Shown: positions 36,383 to 44,830, numbered from the stretch's first letter. The stretch is DNA of 64,000 nt from Actinomycetota bacterium (GCA_029850535.1 JARCRU010000101.1:1-64000); one strand, 5' to 3'. Notes: generated by a model from the sequence alone, not told the origin. Numbers and translations are program-made.

Positions 36383-38314
36383 TCAGGTGGCGACGCCCGC
36401 GAATTGACTGTTGTAGAGATGGAAATACACGCCCTGGTTGCGCATTAACACGTCGTGCGAACCCTGTTCGACAATGCGACCATGATCCATCACGATGATG
36501 GTGTCGGCGTCGCGAATCGTCGAGAGGCGGTGCGCGATAACGAAACTCGTGCGGCCCTTACGCAGTTCAGCCATGGCTTCTTGGATCAGGACTTCCGTGC
36601 GCGTGTCGACGTTACTCGTGGCCTCGTCGAGAATGAGGATGCTTTGATCGGCGAGGAAGGCGCGTGCGATCGTCAGGAGTTGCTTCTGACCCGCGGACAT
36701 GTTGGACGCGTCCTCGTCGAGAATCGTGTCGTAACCCTGGGGCAACGTCCGTACAAAGGCATCCACTCGCGCTTCTCGTGCCGCCGCCACCACGTCATCG
36801 TCACTGGCGTCGGGTCGTCCGTAACGAATATTGTCGCGAATTGAACCCGAGAACATCCAAGTGTCCTGTAACACCATCGCGTAAGTGCGGCGAACCTGAT
36901 CGCGTGTCAACTCGCGGTAGTCGACGCCATTCAAGACAATACTGCCCTCGTCAATCTCGTAGAAACGCACCAGCAGGTTCACCAGTGTGGTCTTGCCCGC
37001 TCCGGTGGGACCGACGATGGCGATCGTGGCCCCGGAGCGCACATTGAGATTGAAATCCTCGATGAGTGGCTCGTCGACGTCGTAGCGAAACGACACGTGG
37101 CGAAGACTGACGATGTCCACCTCCTCGGCCACGGCGGCCAACTCCGTGAGAACGGCGATGTCCGGCGTCTCCTCGTCGGCGTCGAGGAACTCGAAGACTC
37201 GTTCGGCCGACGCGACCCCCGACTGGAGCATGTTCATCTGGCTCGCGATCTGGGTGATCGGCATGGTGAACTGCCGTGAGTACTGGATGAACGCAGTCAC
37301 CGCGCCGAGACTTAACAGTCCCGACGCGACCCGATACCCCCCGAGGACCGCGATGGCCACGTAGTTGATATTCGAGATGAATTGCATCGACGGCTGAATG
37401 ATCCCGGACAGAAACTGCGCTTTGAAACTGGCCTCGTAGAGAGTGCGGTTGTGCACATTGAATTCATCAATAGTGGCGGCGCTGCGACCGAAGACCTGCA
37501 CCAACTCGTGGCCGGTGTGCGTCTCCTCCACCAAGCCGTTCAACGAGCCCGTACTGCGCCATTGATTCGCGAAGTGGCGCTGGGAGCGCTTGGCGATCCA
37601 CGTCGTTATCACCAGTGCCAGGGGAATGGTCACCACGCTCACCAACGCGAGCAGGGGCGAAATCCAGATCATCATGCCCAATACCCCCACGATGGTCAAG
37701 ACCGACGTGATGAGCTGACTGAGACCTTGTTGAATCGTGGTGGTCAGATTGTCGATGTCATTGGTCACCCGGCTCAGCACGTCACCGTGCGGATGAGAGT
37801 CGAAATAGCGCAACGGCAGTCGGCTCATCTTGGTCTCGACGTCGCGTCGCATTGTCGAGACGACGCGCTGGGTGACGCCCGCCATGGTGAAACCCAGGAG
37901 GTAATTGAACAGCGATCCCACCAAGTAGATCAACGCGGCGACGCCGAGCAGCTGACCCATCTTGGTGATGTCGACGCCGACTCCCGGTGTCAGATGCATT
38001 CCCGCCAACATCGACGCCATCTGGGAGTGACCGGTGGCCTTGAGTTGGGCGATGGCCTGGGCCGGCGTGGTGCCCCGCGGCAGTCGCTGGGACACGATCC
38101 CGTCGAAGAGTACGTTCGTTGCACTACCCAGAATCTGTGGTCCCGACACCACGAATCCGACCGACAGCACACCGAGGGCGAGGGCCAGCACCAGCCTGAG
38201 GCGTTCGGGCGCAAGGCGCTGCACTAGGCGGCGAGTCGTGACGCGCGCATTCTTGGTGGCACGCACCGGGCCCGCAGCTCCCGCACCACGCATGGGTCCC
38301 ATGCCCATACTCAT
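36383..38314 (-). CDS. ABC exporter half-transporter, consensus ATPase subunit
   Basis: A 643-residue half-transporter: a six-helix type I exporter domain (about 40-355) followed by the ATPase domain. The Walker A is GPTGAGKTTLVN, the Walker B SILILDEATSNVD has the catalytic Glu, and the switch His is in VIAHRLSTIRDAD. The signature is MSAGQKQ, with Ala in place of the first Gly of SGGQ. With its coupled partner (4-bp overlap) it should form a heterodimeric drug or lipid exporter like TM287/288 or LmrCD, in which only one ATP site is fully active. The N-terminal about 35 residues are basic and unconserved. Confidence 0.92.
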   Translation of the reverse strand: MSMGMGPMRGAGAAGPVRATKNARVTTRRLVQRLAPERLRLVLALALGVLSVGFVVSGPQILGSATNVLFDGIVSQRLPRGTTPAQAIAQLKATGHSQMASMLAGMHLTPGVGVDITKMGQLLGVAALIYLVGSLFNYLLGFTMAGVTQRVVSTMRRDVETKMSRLPLRYFDSHPHGDVLSRVTNDIDNLTTTIQQGLSQLITSVLTIVGVLGMMIWISPLLALVSVVTIPLALVITTWIAKRSQRHFANQWRSTGSLNGLVEETHTGHELVQVFGRSAATIDEFNVHNRTLYEASFKAQFLSGIIQPSMQFISNINYVAIAVLGGYRVASGLLSLGAVTAFIQYSRQFTMPITQIASQMNMLQSGVASAERVFEFLDADEETPDIAVLTELAAVAEEVDIVSLRHVSFRYDVDEPLIEDFNLNVRSGATIAIVGPTGAGKTTLVNLLVRFYEIDEGSIVLNGVDYRELTRDQVRRTYAMVLQDTWMFSGSIRDNIRYGRPDASDDDVVAAAREARVDAFVRTLPQGYDTILDEDASNMSAGQKQLLTIARAFLADQSILILDEATSNVDTRTEVLIQEAMAELRKGRTSFVIAHRLSTIRDADTIIVMDHGRIVEQGSHDVLMRNQGVYFHLYNSQFAGVAT

Positions 38315-40047
38315 CGGGCGGCGTCCTCGCCAAGTTGCGAGACCACGATCTCGTGGTAGGTCGTACAGGTCGGGACCAGTTCCTGGTGCGTGCCCACTCC
38401 CACCACGCGACCATCGTCGAGCACGATGATTTGGTCCGCGTCCATGATCGTCGATACTCGTTGCGCCACGATCACTACCGTCGCGGCTCCAATCTCCTTC
38501 TTGAGGGCTCGACGCAAGAGCGCGTCCGTGGTGGCGTCGAGGGCGGAGAAACAGTCGTCGAAGAGGTACGCATCAGCTCGCTTGACCAGCGCACGTGCGA
38601 TGCACAGTCGCTGGCGCTGACCTCCCGACACGTTCGTTCCACCCTGATCGATGGCTGCATCGAGCCCTCCCGGCATCGCCCTGACAAAATCGGCGGCTTG
38701 GGCGACTTCGATCGCGTGCCACAACTCCTGGTCCGTCGCGTCGGCGCGACCAAAGCGCAAATTGCTCGCCACGGTGCCGCTGAAGAGATACGCCGACTGC
38801 GGCACTATTCCCAAGTACGACCACAAGTCTTCGAGGTTCTGATCGCGCACGTCCACGTCATTGACTCGCACGTGTCCCGCCGTCGCCTCGAAGAACCGCG
38901 GAATCAGATTGAACAGCGTCGACTTGCCACTGCCCGTGCCCCCGATGATGGCGTTGGTGGAGTTCGCCCGCAGGGTGAAATCAAGCTCCTCGAGGACCGC
39001 TCGCTCGCTGCCCGGGTAGGCGAAAGTGACGTGATCGAAGCGGATCTCGCCGCTGCGAGTGCTGACCATCATCGGCGTCGGCGGGTTCGTGATCACCGGT
39101 GACGTGCTCAGGACCTGGCTCACTCGCTCGGCGCTGGCCGCGGCGCGTGGCACCAGAATGGCCACCATGACCGCCATCATGACCGACAGCAAGATCTGCA
39201 TGATGTAGGTCAGGAAGGCCGTCAGGTTGCCAATGGGCATCGAACCCTCACTGACGAGTCTTCCTCCGAACCACACCACCGCGACCGACGAGAGATTGAG
39301 GATGACCATCATGACCGGCAGCATCATCGCGAATATCCGGTTGACGCTCAAGGCGGTGCTGGTGAGGTCGTGATTGGCTTTAGCGAATCGCTCGGCCTCG
39401 AAATCATTGCGCACGAAGGCACGGATGACCCGCACACCGGTGATCTGTTCACGCAGCACCTCATTGAGGCGGTCGATCTTCACCTGCATCGAACGGAACT
39501 TGGGAATGACCTTGACCATGACCACGCTCAAGAATGCACCCATGACGGGAAGCGCCACCAGCAACAAGGTGGATAACTTCGCGCCTTCGTGCAGCGCCAT
39601 TGCGACACCCCCGAGACCCATAATTGGGGCCACCACCATCATCGTCAACGCCATCTGCAAGAAGATCTGAATCTGTTGCACGTCGTTGGTGTTGCGGGTT
39701 ATGAGCGAGGCCGTGCCAAATTCGTTCATGTCTCGAGTGGAGAAGGTCTGGACCCGAGCGAAGAGCGCCGCGCGGATGTCGGCACCCGCCCCCATGGCGA
39801 CACGCGACGCCCAATATATCCCCCACACCGAGAACAGTCCGATCACCAAGGTGAGAAGTAGCATCCACTCCCCGGTGTGAAGGATGTAGTGCAGGTTGCC
39901 CACCACGACCCCGTTATTGATGATGTCACCATTAAGGTTGGGCAGGTACAAGTTCCCCGCCGTCTGGGCGACGAGCAGAGTCACCAGCAACAACGTGGCG
40001 CGACGGTAGGGTCGCAAATACAGGGCCAGGAGTCGCAGGAGGATCAT
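38311..40047 (-). CDS. ABC exporter half-transporter, degenerate ATPase subunit
   Basis: A 578-residue partner of the downstream half-transporter, with a six-helix membrane domain (about 15-310) and ATPase domain. Walker A is GGTGSGKSTLFN and the signature VSGGQRQ is perfect, but two key catalytic residues are changed: Walker B reads AYLFDDCFSALD (Asp for the catalytic Glu) and the switch region VAQRVSTIMD has Gln for His. Thus its own Walker motifs build the degenerate site, while its good signature completes the active site of the partner. This is the known pattern of heterodimeric exporters. Confidence 0.92.
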   Translation of the reverse strand: MILLRLLALYLRPYRRATLLLVTLLVAQTAGNLYLPNLNGDIINNGVVVGNLHYILHTGEWMLLLTLVIGLFSVWGIYWASRVAMGAGADIRAALFARVQTFSTRDMNEFGTASLITRNTNDVQQIQIFLQMALTMMVVAPIMGLGGVAMALHEGAKLSTLLLVALPVMGAFLSVVMVKVIPKFRSMQVKIDRLNEVLREQITGVRVIRAFVRNDFEAERFAKANHDLTSTALSVNRIFAMMLPVMMVILNLSSVAVVWFGGRLVSEGSMPIGNLTAFLTYIMQILLSVMMAVMVAILVPRAAASAERVSQVLSTSPVITNPPTPMMVSTRSGEIRFDHVTFAYPGSERAVLEELDFTLRANSTNAIIGGTGSGKSTLFNLIPRFFEATAGHVRVNDVDVRDQNLEDLWSYLGIVPQSAYLFSGTVASNLRFGRADATDQELWHAIEVAQAADFVRAMPGGLDAAIDQGGTNVSGGQRQRLCIARALVKRADAYLFDDCFSALDATTDALLRRALKKEIGAATVVIVAQRVSTIMDADQIIVLDDGRVVGVGTHQELVPTCTTYHEIVVSQLGEDAAR

Positions 40048-40216
40048 CTTCCCTAAAACTATCCCCCGGTGGTCGAATCCGGTGGAGTCGTCACCGGGCC
40101 AAAGTCACTTGCGCGCGCGATGAGCGAGGCGACCCCTTGATGGACCATCATTGTGTAACGACACCCGACGTCGCGAGACTGAGATCCAACACACACTACG
40201 AAAGAGGGTTCCACCG

Positions 40217-41449
40217 ATGACCGTTCAACCTCAAGCGCTGACCGTGATTGGCGCCAGTTGGTGTCCCGACTGCCGTCGAACCAAGGCGTTCCTCGCCGAA
40301 CAGCGCATTGCGTACGAGTGGATCGATCTCGATGCCCAGCCCGAAGCCTCCGCGCTGGTCGAGAAGCTCAACGCCGGCAGCCGCATCATCCCGACGGTGA
40401 TCTTCCCCGATGGCACCCACCTCGCCGAGCCCGGAAACGACGAACTCGCTGACAAGCTTGGACTCTCTCGAGTGGCGTCAGAGCCAATGTACGACGTCAT
40501 CGTCATCGGAGGCGGTCCCACCGGCATCACCGCCGCAATCTATGCCGCCCGAGAGAACTATTCCGTCCTCATCATCGAAAAGTCAGCCCTAGGTGGTCAG
40601 GCGGGCGTCACTGAACGCCTCGACAACTATCCGGGGTTTCCCGACGGAGTCGCGGGCCACGAACTCGCCGAACGCTTCACCCGCCAAGCCAGTCGCTACG
40701 GGGTCGAGATGCTCCAGGCCGTCGCCGTCACCGGCGTGCGCCGCGATGACGAACTCGTGGCCGTGACCACATCCACGGGTCACACCTACTTGGCTCGAGC
40801 GGTGCTCATTGCCACCGGCTCGACCTATCGACGTACTGACGCCGAAGGTGAAGCCGAGCTCATCGGCGCCGGAATTCACTTCTGCGCCACGTGTGACGGC
40901 CCCTTCTACCGTGACGCCGAGGAGGTGGTGGTGATCGGCGGAGGAAATAGTGGTCTCGAGGAGGGTCTCTTCCTCACTCAATTCGCCCGCCACGTCACGG
41001 TCCTGGAATACTCCACGCAACTGGCGGGTAGCCGGCTGCTGCAAGACAAGGTCCTCAACCATCCCCAGATGGACGTGCGCTACTCCACGCGAGTCACGTC
41101 CTTCGAGGCCGACGATCGAGGCAAGTTGACTGCCGTCGTACTCGAAGATCGCACCACCGGTGAAATCACTCGTCACCCTACGACCGGAGCCTTCGTGTTC
41201 ATCGGTCTCGACCCTAATTCAGGCTTCTTAGCGACGTCGCTCGCACGAGATGAACGTGGCTTCATCGAGAGTGATCAGCAGTTTCGCACCAATTTGGAGG
41301 GTGTGTTCGTGGCCGGCGACGTACGTCGGGGATCGACCAAACAGTTGGCCAGCGCGGTCGGCGAAGGTGCCGCGGTCGCCATCCAGATGCGCTATCACCT
41401 CGACCAGCTCAATAATTCACGAACAAACGACTCAACACCCACCGCCTAG
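40217..41449 (+). CDS. Mycoredoxin/glutaredoxin domain fused to thioredoxin reductase
   Basis: A 410-residue fusion. Residues 1-82 are a glutaredoxin-fold domain most like mycoredoxin-1, with the active site SWCPDCRRTK and the later SRIIPTVIFPDGTHL (cis-Pro). From about residue 90 a complete thioredoxin reductase follows: FAD site VIVIGGGPTGITAAIYAA, redox CATC in HFCATCDGPFYRD, NADPH site VVVIGGGNSGLEEG, and GVFVAGDVRRGSTKQLASAVGEGA. The reductase could hand electrons straight to its own mycoredoxin-like domain. ATG 40217 has an AGAGGG site upstream; earlier open frame is not conserved. Confidence 0.9.
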   Translation: MTVQPQALTVIGASWCPDCRRTKAFLAEQRIAYEWIDLDAQPEASALVEKLNAGSRIIPTVIFPDGTHLAEPGNDELADKLGLSRVASEPMYDVIVIGGGPTGITAAIYAARENYSVLIIEKSALGGQAGVTERLDNYPGFPDGVAGHELAERFTRQASRYGVEMLQAVAVTGVRRDDELVAVTTSTGHTYLARAVLIATGSTYRRTDAEGEAELIGAGIHFCATCDGPFYRDAEEVVVIGGGNSGLEEGLFLTQFARHVTVLEYSTQLAGSRLLQDKVLNHPQMDVRYSTRVTSFEADDRGKLTAVVLEDRTTGEITRHPTTGAFVFIGLDPNSGFLATSLARDERGFIESDQQFRTNLEGVFVAGDVRRGSTKQLASAVGEGAAVAIQMRYHLDQLNNSRTNDSTPTA

Positions 41450-41610
41450 GTCTCTTCAGGTGCCGTCTCTCGACCACCGTCAGTTGCGTCACCTGGTCAT
41501 GAAGCTGACGTCCCAATTCGGCGATCGGGGGGTTCAAACATCGAAGCCACACCTGATCCATGACGATAACCCTGGGCAGTCCTGTTCAGACTTCATAGAG
41601 CAGAGCACCA

Positions 41611-41658
41611 GGTTGCGACGGTATGGATCGACGAAAGTCGATCCATACCGTCGCAACC
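41611..41658 (+). terminator. 22-bp hairpin after the reductase fusion gene
   Basis: A perfect 22-bp stem (41611-41632 with 41637-41658) capped by a GAAA tetraloop. It lies about 160 nt after the stop of the fusion gene and 35 nt before the displaced tRNA-Cys half. No T-run follows. It may terminate from both sides. Confidence 0.65.
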
Positions 41659-41692
41659 CCACATTCACTGATTTCTAGTGCACAACTAATCG

Positions 41693-41737
41693 AGGCGGCG
41701 TCCGGATTCGAACCGGAGTACGGGGCTTTGCAGGCCC
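41693..41737 (-). pseudogene. Displaced 3' half of a tRNA-Cys (attachment site remnant)
   Basis: On the minus strand this is the anticodon loop to discriminator part of tRNA-Cys: it shares 21 nt with the intact gene around the GCA anticodon and keeps a perfect T stem and the 3' acceptor strand CGCCGCC. The 5' half beyond it does not pair with this acceptor strand. Its T stem (TCCGG/CCGGA) differs from the intact gene's (TTGGG/CCCAA) by compensatory changes, and CGA follows the discriminator instead of CCA. It probably is the host's original tRNA end, pushed away by an insertion. Confidence 0.8.
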
Positions 41738-41851
41738 TTGCATCGTACGACTGGCCATGCCAGGCTGTGCCAAATCTCAGTCGAAATATGGACCTCGCAC
41801 GATTGGCCCCGCTATACCTGACTTCTCGAATTGTCCCGTTGAGGCTAAAGA

Positions 41852-41872
41852 CAGGGGCAGATACAGGGGCAG
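41852..41872 (+). repeat. Arm-type repeat pair 1
   Basis: Two copies of CAGGGGCAG, starting at 41852 and 41864, 12 bp apart. The same 12-bp-period pair recurs at 44467 and 47094. Near the left attachment remnant it could be an integrase arm-binding site. Confidence 0.6.
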
Positions 41873-42024
41873 GCCAACTGGTTTCTCGGCGGAGGGATTA
41901 TTGGAGGACGCGCTCCCTCGGCAAGTTTTGCGCGGCGTTTGATAGGGGTTGACATCACAAGGCCGACGTGACTCTGCAACTCGAGCTCGGTCATCGAGAG
42001 AACTGCTTTCTCGATCACTGAAAT

Positions 42025-42402
42025 TCAGTATGGCTTCCTCAGGTCTTTGAACATTGGGAAGTGTCGAACGTTGCAAGTGAGTAGTTCGCACCCGGCGACG
42101 ATCACCGTGGCGGCGATTGCTAGGTCTGCACTATCAATGGAGTGATGGCTCGGTAACCATCTTCGGCCCAATTCGCCAGCTCGCTCGGAAATCAAGGCGT
42201 CGACTGGGTGCCAGATGAAGATTGAGAGTAGCGCTCGAGTACCGCCTTCCTCGTTCGTCCTCATTCCTGCGAGCACCTCGAGACGTGTCATTTCGCTCGC
42301 GTGCAACGGCGCACCACTTCTCGCGTCCTCTAGAACTCGTTCCGCACCGTGATGGCCCCGTAGGTAGTCGATAATTACGGATGTATCAACGAGGACCGCC
42401 AT
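42025..42402 (-). CDS. vapC: PIN-domain toxin, VapC family
   Basis: A 125-residue ribonuclease toxin. The acidic PIN residues are visible: VLVDTSVIIDYLRG at the start (first Asp), TRLEVLAGM (Glu), IDSADLAIAATVI (third Asp) and the closing TCNVRHF. VapC toxins cut tRNA or rRNA when freed from VapB. The gene begins at the very end of vapB (1-nt overlap), so antitoxin and toxin are translationally coupled. It is the first cargo of the tRNA-Cys element and could stabilise it. Confidence 0.93.
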   Translation of the reverse strand: MAVLVDTSVIIDYLRGHHGAERVLEDARSGAPLHASEMTRLEVLAGMRTNEEGGTRALLSIFIWHPVDALISERAGELGRRWLPSHHSIDSADLAIAATVIVAGCELLTCNVRHFPMFKDLRKPY

Positions 42403-42653
42403 TAGTCGTTTCGGGTAAGGCGCGATCCCGATCGGAGTTTCTCAACCGTGGCGGCTCCGTCCTCACTGCGGTCAGTCCATGAGCCGAAGGACTGGCGCAT
42501 GAGATCGAGATCGTCGGTGCTTGAACGCCACGTTCCATACACGGCTTCAACCGCGTCACGGATGAGGGCCGAAATCGACTTACCCGTGCGTGCTGCCTCC
42601 ACATCTAGTGCCTTACGTTCCTCGACTGTGAGGGAGATCTGTGTTCGCTGCAT
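42402..42653 (-). CDS. vapB: Ribbon-helix-helix antitoxin, VapB family
   Basis: An antitoxin of 83 residues from ATG 42653. The N-terminal ribbon-helix-helix (RTQISLTVEERKALDVEA, GKSISALIRDAVEAV) binds the operator, and the C-terminal tail (SSTDDLDLMRQSFGSW and beyond) should wrap the toxin. The palindromic operator abuts this ATG with no room for a ribosome site, which suggests a leaderless message. Starts further up (42668, 42677) would place the operator inside the coding region. Confidence 0.88.
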   Translation of the reverse strand: MQRTQISLTVEERKALDVEAARTGKSISALIRDAVEAVYGTWRSSTDDLDLMRQSFGSWTDRSEDGAATVEKLRSGSRLTRND

Positions 42654-42670
42654 GATGTAACTATACATCA
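42653..42670. promoter_or_regulatory. Palindromic operator of vapBC
   Basis: A perfect inverted repeat, TGATGTA-ACTA-TACATCA, directly upstream of (and sharing one base with) the preferred vapB start codon. RHH antitoxins typically bind such sites with their toxin to repress the operon. Binding is inferred from position and symmetry. Confidence 0.65.
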
Positions 42671-42902
42671 CAATCACTTCATTGGGCCGCCGATTCGCCG
42701 GTAGGCGCGCCCCTAACTCTCGGGTCCCCGCGAGAAGGCAGGAATCACCCTTGCGAGGGAATTGGCAGGAGCAACTCGTCAGGCGACCTCAACTCCAATG
42801 CTCCTATGTTGGTCCTACAGGTGGCCCGTCGTAACAGCAGCGCCACTCTGCACTTGCGCCTCCGTTCCTAGTCTGACGTGCTCATCCGACGTGCCCTGCT
42901 GA

Positions 42903-43475
42903 ATGACACGTCCAAATCTTTTGAAGGGTGTCGTTATCAGCAATGATCTCGACTCTGGCCCACCTCGCACTGAACGCGTTCGCTCGGGACTGCGTGAACG
43001 CACGAGGCGGCAACGACGGCGGCGGGCCGGGATCGCGAGCGTCGTCGCGGCAGCGGTAATTGTTGGAGCCAACCTTTACTTCTCGCCCGCGCACACCTAC
43101 GACAGAAACGCACACCAGGCCGCGTGGCTCGCCGCGATTCAGAGCCTCCACGGCAATAACGGGTGTTCATCTCCTTCTTCCGCCGTCTCCATCTTGGCGG
43201 GAGCCGGCCAAGTCACCTTGGTTTGCGTTGCGAGGTCCGGCCAGAAACTCCCCACGGTCATTATCTGGAAGGCCGGTGGACAGGAAGGCGCGGGCCTTGC
43301 CTACGGGTCACCTCCTTACGACACTTGCGTTACCCCACTTGGAGGACCCTGGTGGCAAATCGGTCCGTTCGACCCTAAGGCGATGTCGTGCCAGCGTGGT
43401 TTCACGTATACGTCGGGTCCGCAAGATCGGCGCGGTATAGAACGGCCTTCTCCAGTTCAGACTCGCACTCATTGA
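42903..43475 (+). CDS. Single-pass membrane protein with GPWWQ-MSC-RGFT motif (paralogue A)
   Basis: A 190-residue protein of a family that I do not recognise. It has a very basic cytoplasmic N terminus (RERTRRQRRRRAG), one membrane helix (about 43-61) and an outer domain of about 110 residues. The end of this domain carries GGPWWQIGPFDPKAMSCQRG (about 147-166), and cysteines lie at about 88, 108, 142 and 163. The next gene encodes a protein with the same plan and the same motif at the same distance from the start. The start is ATG 42903; a GTG at 42930 is possible. Confidence 0.65.
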   Translation: MTRPNLLKGVVISNDLDSGPPRTERVRSGLRERTRRQRRRRAGIASVVAAAVIVGANLYFSPAHTYDRNAHQAAWLAAIQSLHGNNGCSSPSSAVSILAGAGQVTLVCVARSGQKLPTVIIWKAGGQEGAGLAYGSPPYDTCVTPLGGPWWQIGPFDPKAMSCQRGFTYTSGPQDRRGIERPSPVQTRTH

Positions 43476-43639
43476 CTCGGAGTCTGTCAGCTTCGACGGC
43501 CCGACGTGACTGTTCTGCAGCTCTCACTGGAGACTGATGTTGCGGTCATGAATCGAGCATCACTTCGTCAGAAGTGGGATTCATTGTTCATCAGCCACTT
43601 GATTCAATCTAAGAGATTTCTGACAGTAGGTTGAGAACT

Positions 43640-44566
43640 GTGACCAGCACTCTGTTCGTTGACCCGCCGGCGCAACTGGACGACGACCTGAAGTCCAACG
43701 CGTTTTGGTCAAAGCATGGACGCCTTGCGCGGCGACTTATTCTCGTCATCGTCGCGGCGCTGCTGCTCTTTACGTGGTTGGTTCTTCGCCCTCGAGTGGA
43801 CACCTACAACGTCGCCGTAAATAGTCCGACTTGGGCCACCGATGTCCAGGTCGCTCTTTCAAAGAGCGGCACCGGAGGCCCGGTTGCGCCCACTGGTTCA
43901 CTGAGTTCACTTCCCGGCGTTGGGAAGATTTCTAGAATCTTGGTCGAACACACAATTGCCAGAAAGGGAACAGTTGTGTACTTCTGGTCCGCAGCGAAAC
44001 CCCGAGGTAGTGCTCTCGAATATTTGATCAGAGTTCCACCGGCGTCGGATCAGTGCAACATCCATCTCACCGGCCCTTGGTGGCAAATGGCCCCCCTGAA
44101 TGACCGCACCATGAGTTGTCCTAGGGGCTTCACCTTCACGCCAGGCCCGTTGCGCAATAAGCCAGCACTTCTGAACCAGCGCCGCCTGAAGAAAACCCAA
44201 ACGCTAAGAAAGTCAAAACATGATCTCAACTTGAGACTATGGTTCGCCTCGCCTAATCAGAGTTGGCATCACCAATTCCTCGGATCCCCTTCGCGAACCT
44301 CTCCACGAGGTCGGCGATCCGGATTTTGGGCCCGGGTTCTATCCGGCACGGCGCGCAAATGCCGCCTCCATAGATGCGGCCAATCCAGAGACTGTTGCGA
44401 AATTCAATGTCGGGTTGCTTCACTTGGCTCAGTGATGACCAATGACGTATCCCCGAGGACAAGTTTCAGAGGCAAGGACCGGGGCAGAAATCCTAAGAGC
44501 CCATCTACACAAGGATTCTCGTTCAATTGTACGGGGCCCGCAGGGCCACTGACTCTGACGTCATAG
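43640..44566 (+). CDS. Single-pass membrane protein with GPWWQ-MSC-RGFT motif (paralogue B)
   Basis: A protein of 308 residues whose first 170 match the plan of its upstream neighbour: polar N terminus, membrane helix (about 32-50, LILVIVAALLLFTWLVL), outer domain and TGPWWQMAPLNDRTMSCPRG at about 144-163, with the same Cys pair 21 residues apart. The remaining tail of about 135 residues is unlike anything in the paralogue and is rich in Arg, Ser and Cys; its last part runs through a decayed attachment site (44513-44551). I think the original stop was lost or the tail is not natural. Start GTG 43640 is uncertain; TTG 43631 is in frame. Confidence 0.55.
   Translation: MTSTLFVDPPAQLDDDLKSNAFWSKHGRLARRLILVIVAALLLFTWLVLRPRVDTYNVAVNSPTWATDVQVALSKSGTGGPVAPTGSLSSLPGVGKISRILVEHTIARKGTVVYFWSAAKPRGSALEYLIRVPPASDQCNIHLTGPWWQMAPLNDRTMSCPRGFTFTPGPLRNKPALLNQRRLKKTQTLRKSKHDLNLRLWFASPNQSWHHQFLGSPSRTSPRGRRSGFWARVLSGTARKCRLHRCGQSRDCCEIQCRVASLGSVMTNDVSPRTSFRGKDRGRNPKSPSTQGFSFNCTGPAGPLTLTS
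44467..44487 (+). repeat. Arm-type repeat pair 2
   Basis: CAGAGGCAAG at 44467 and CCGGGGCAG at 44479, again with a 12-bp period and the same orientation as pairs 1 and 3. It lies 26 nt left of a decayed tRNA-Cys-like site, similar to the spacing of pair 3 from the intact tRNA-Cys. Confidence 0.5.
44513..44551 (-). other. Decayed tRNA-Cys-like attachment site
   Basis: GGATTC (44513-44518), TACGGGGC (44530-44537) and GCAGG-CC-TG (to 44551) occur in the same order as in the plus-strand text of tRNA-Cys (GGATTC, TACGGGGC, TGCAGG-CCC-TG), with 2 nt more between the first two blocks. I read it as a remnant of a former att site inside the element. The match is partial and could be fortuitous. Confidence 0.4.
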
Positions 44567-44830
44567 GCAGGATGAAGAAGTGATCCGCCATGAGGTGATG
44601 TCGAACAGTTCGAAGTTCGACACCAAATGCGAACCGCAAGATACTTTGTTTCATTGGATTTTGGGCCCTTCGGAAATGAGCGGGGTTCAGTATTCACAGA
44701 AGCAAGCAATCCGCGCCGGGCGCGTCGGCAAGTACCCCATCAACCCAGCAATCGATGGCAGTTAATAGTCAGGGGGTCGAGCCTCACTCTTGTCGTCGTG
44801 GGGTGGAGCAACGCCTGGCAAACTTGGGGC
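44567..44830. other. Intergenic region upstream of pyrE with palindrome
   Basis: About 260 bp. A symmetric sequence at 44600-44621 has arms GTCGAAC and GTTCGAC with TTCGAA in the middle and could be an operator. It resembles LexA boxes only loosely, as the arms are too far apart. No gene seen. Confidence 0.4.

Noticed and set aside
44253-44462. 69-residue minus-strand ORF in the island
   Set aside because: It overlaps the tail of paralogue B and shows no domain or start signal; it cannot be told from chance.
44600-44621. LexA box upstream of pyrE
   Set aside because: The CGAAC and GTTCG arms are 8 bp apart instead of 4; only a general palindrome can be claimed.
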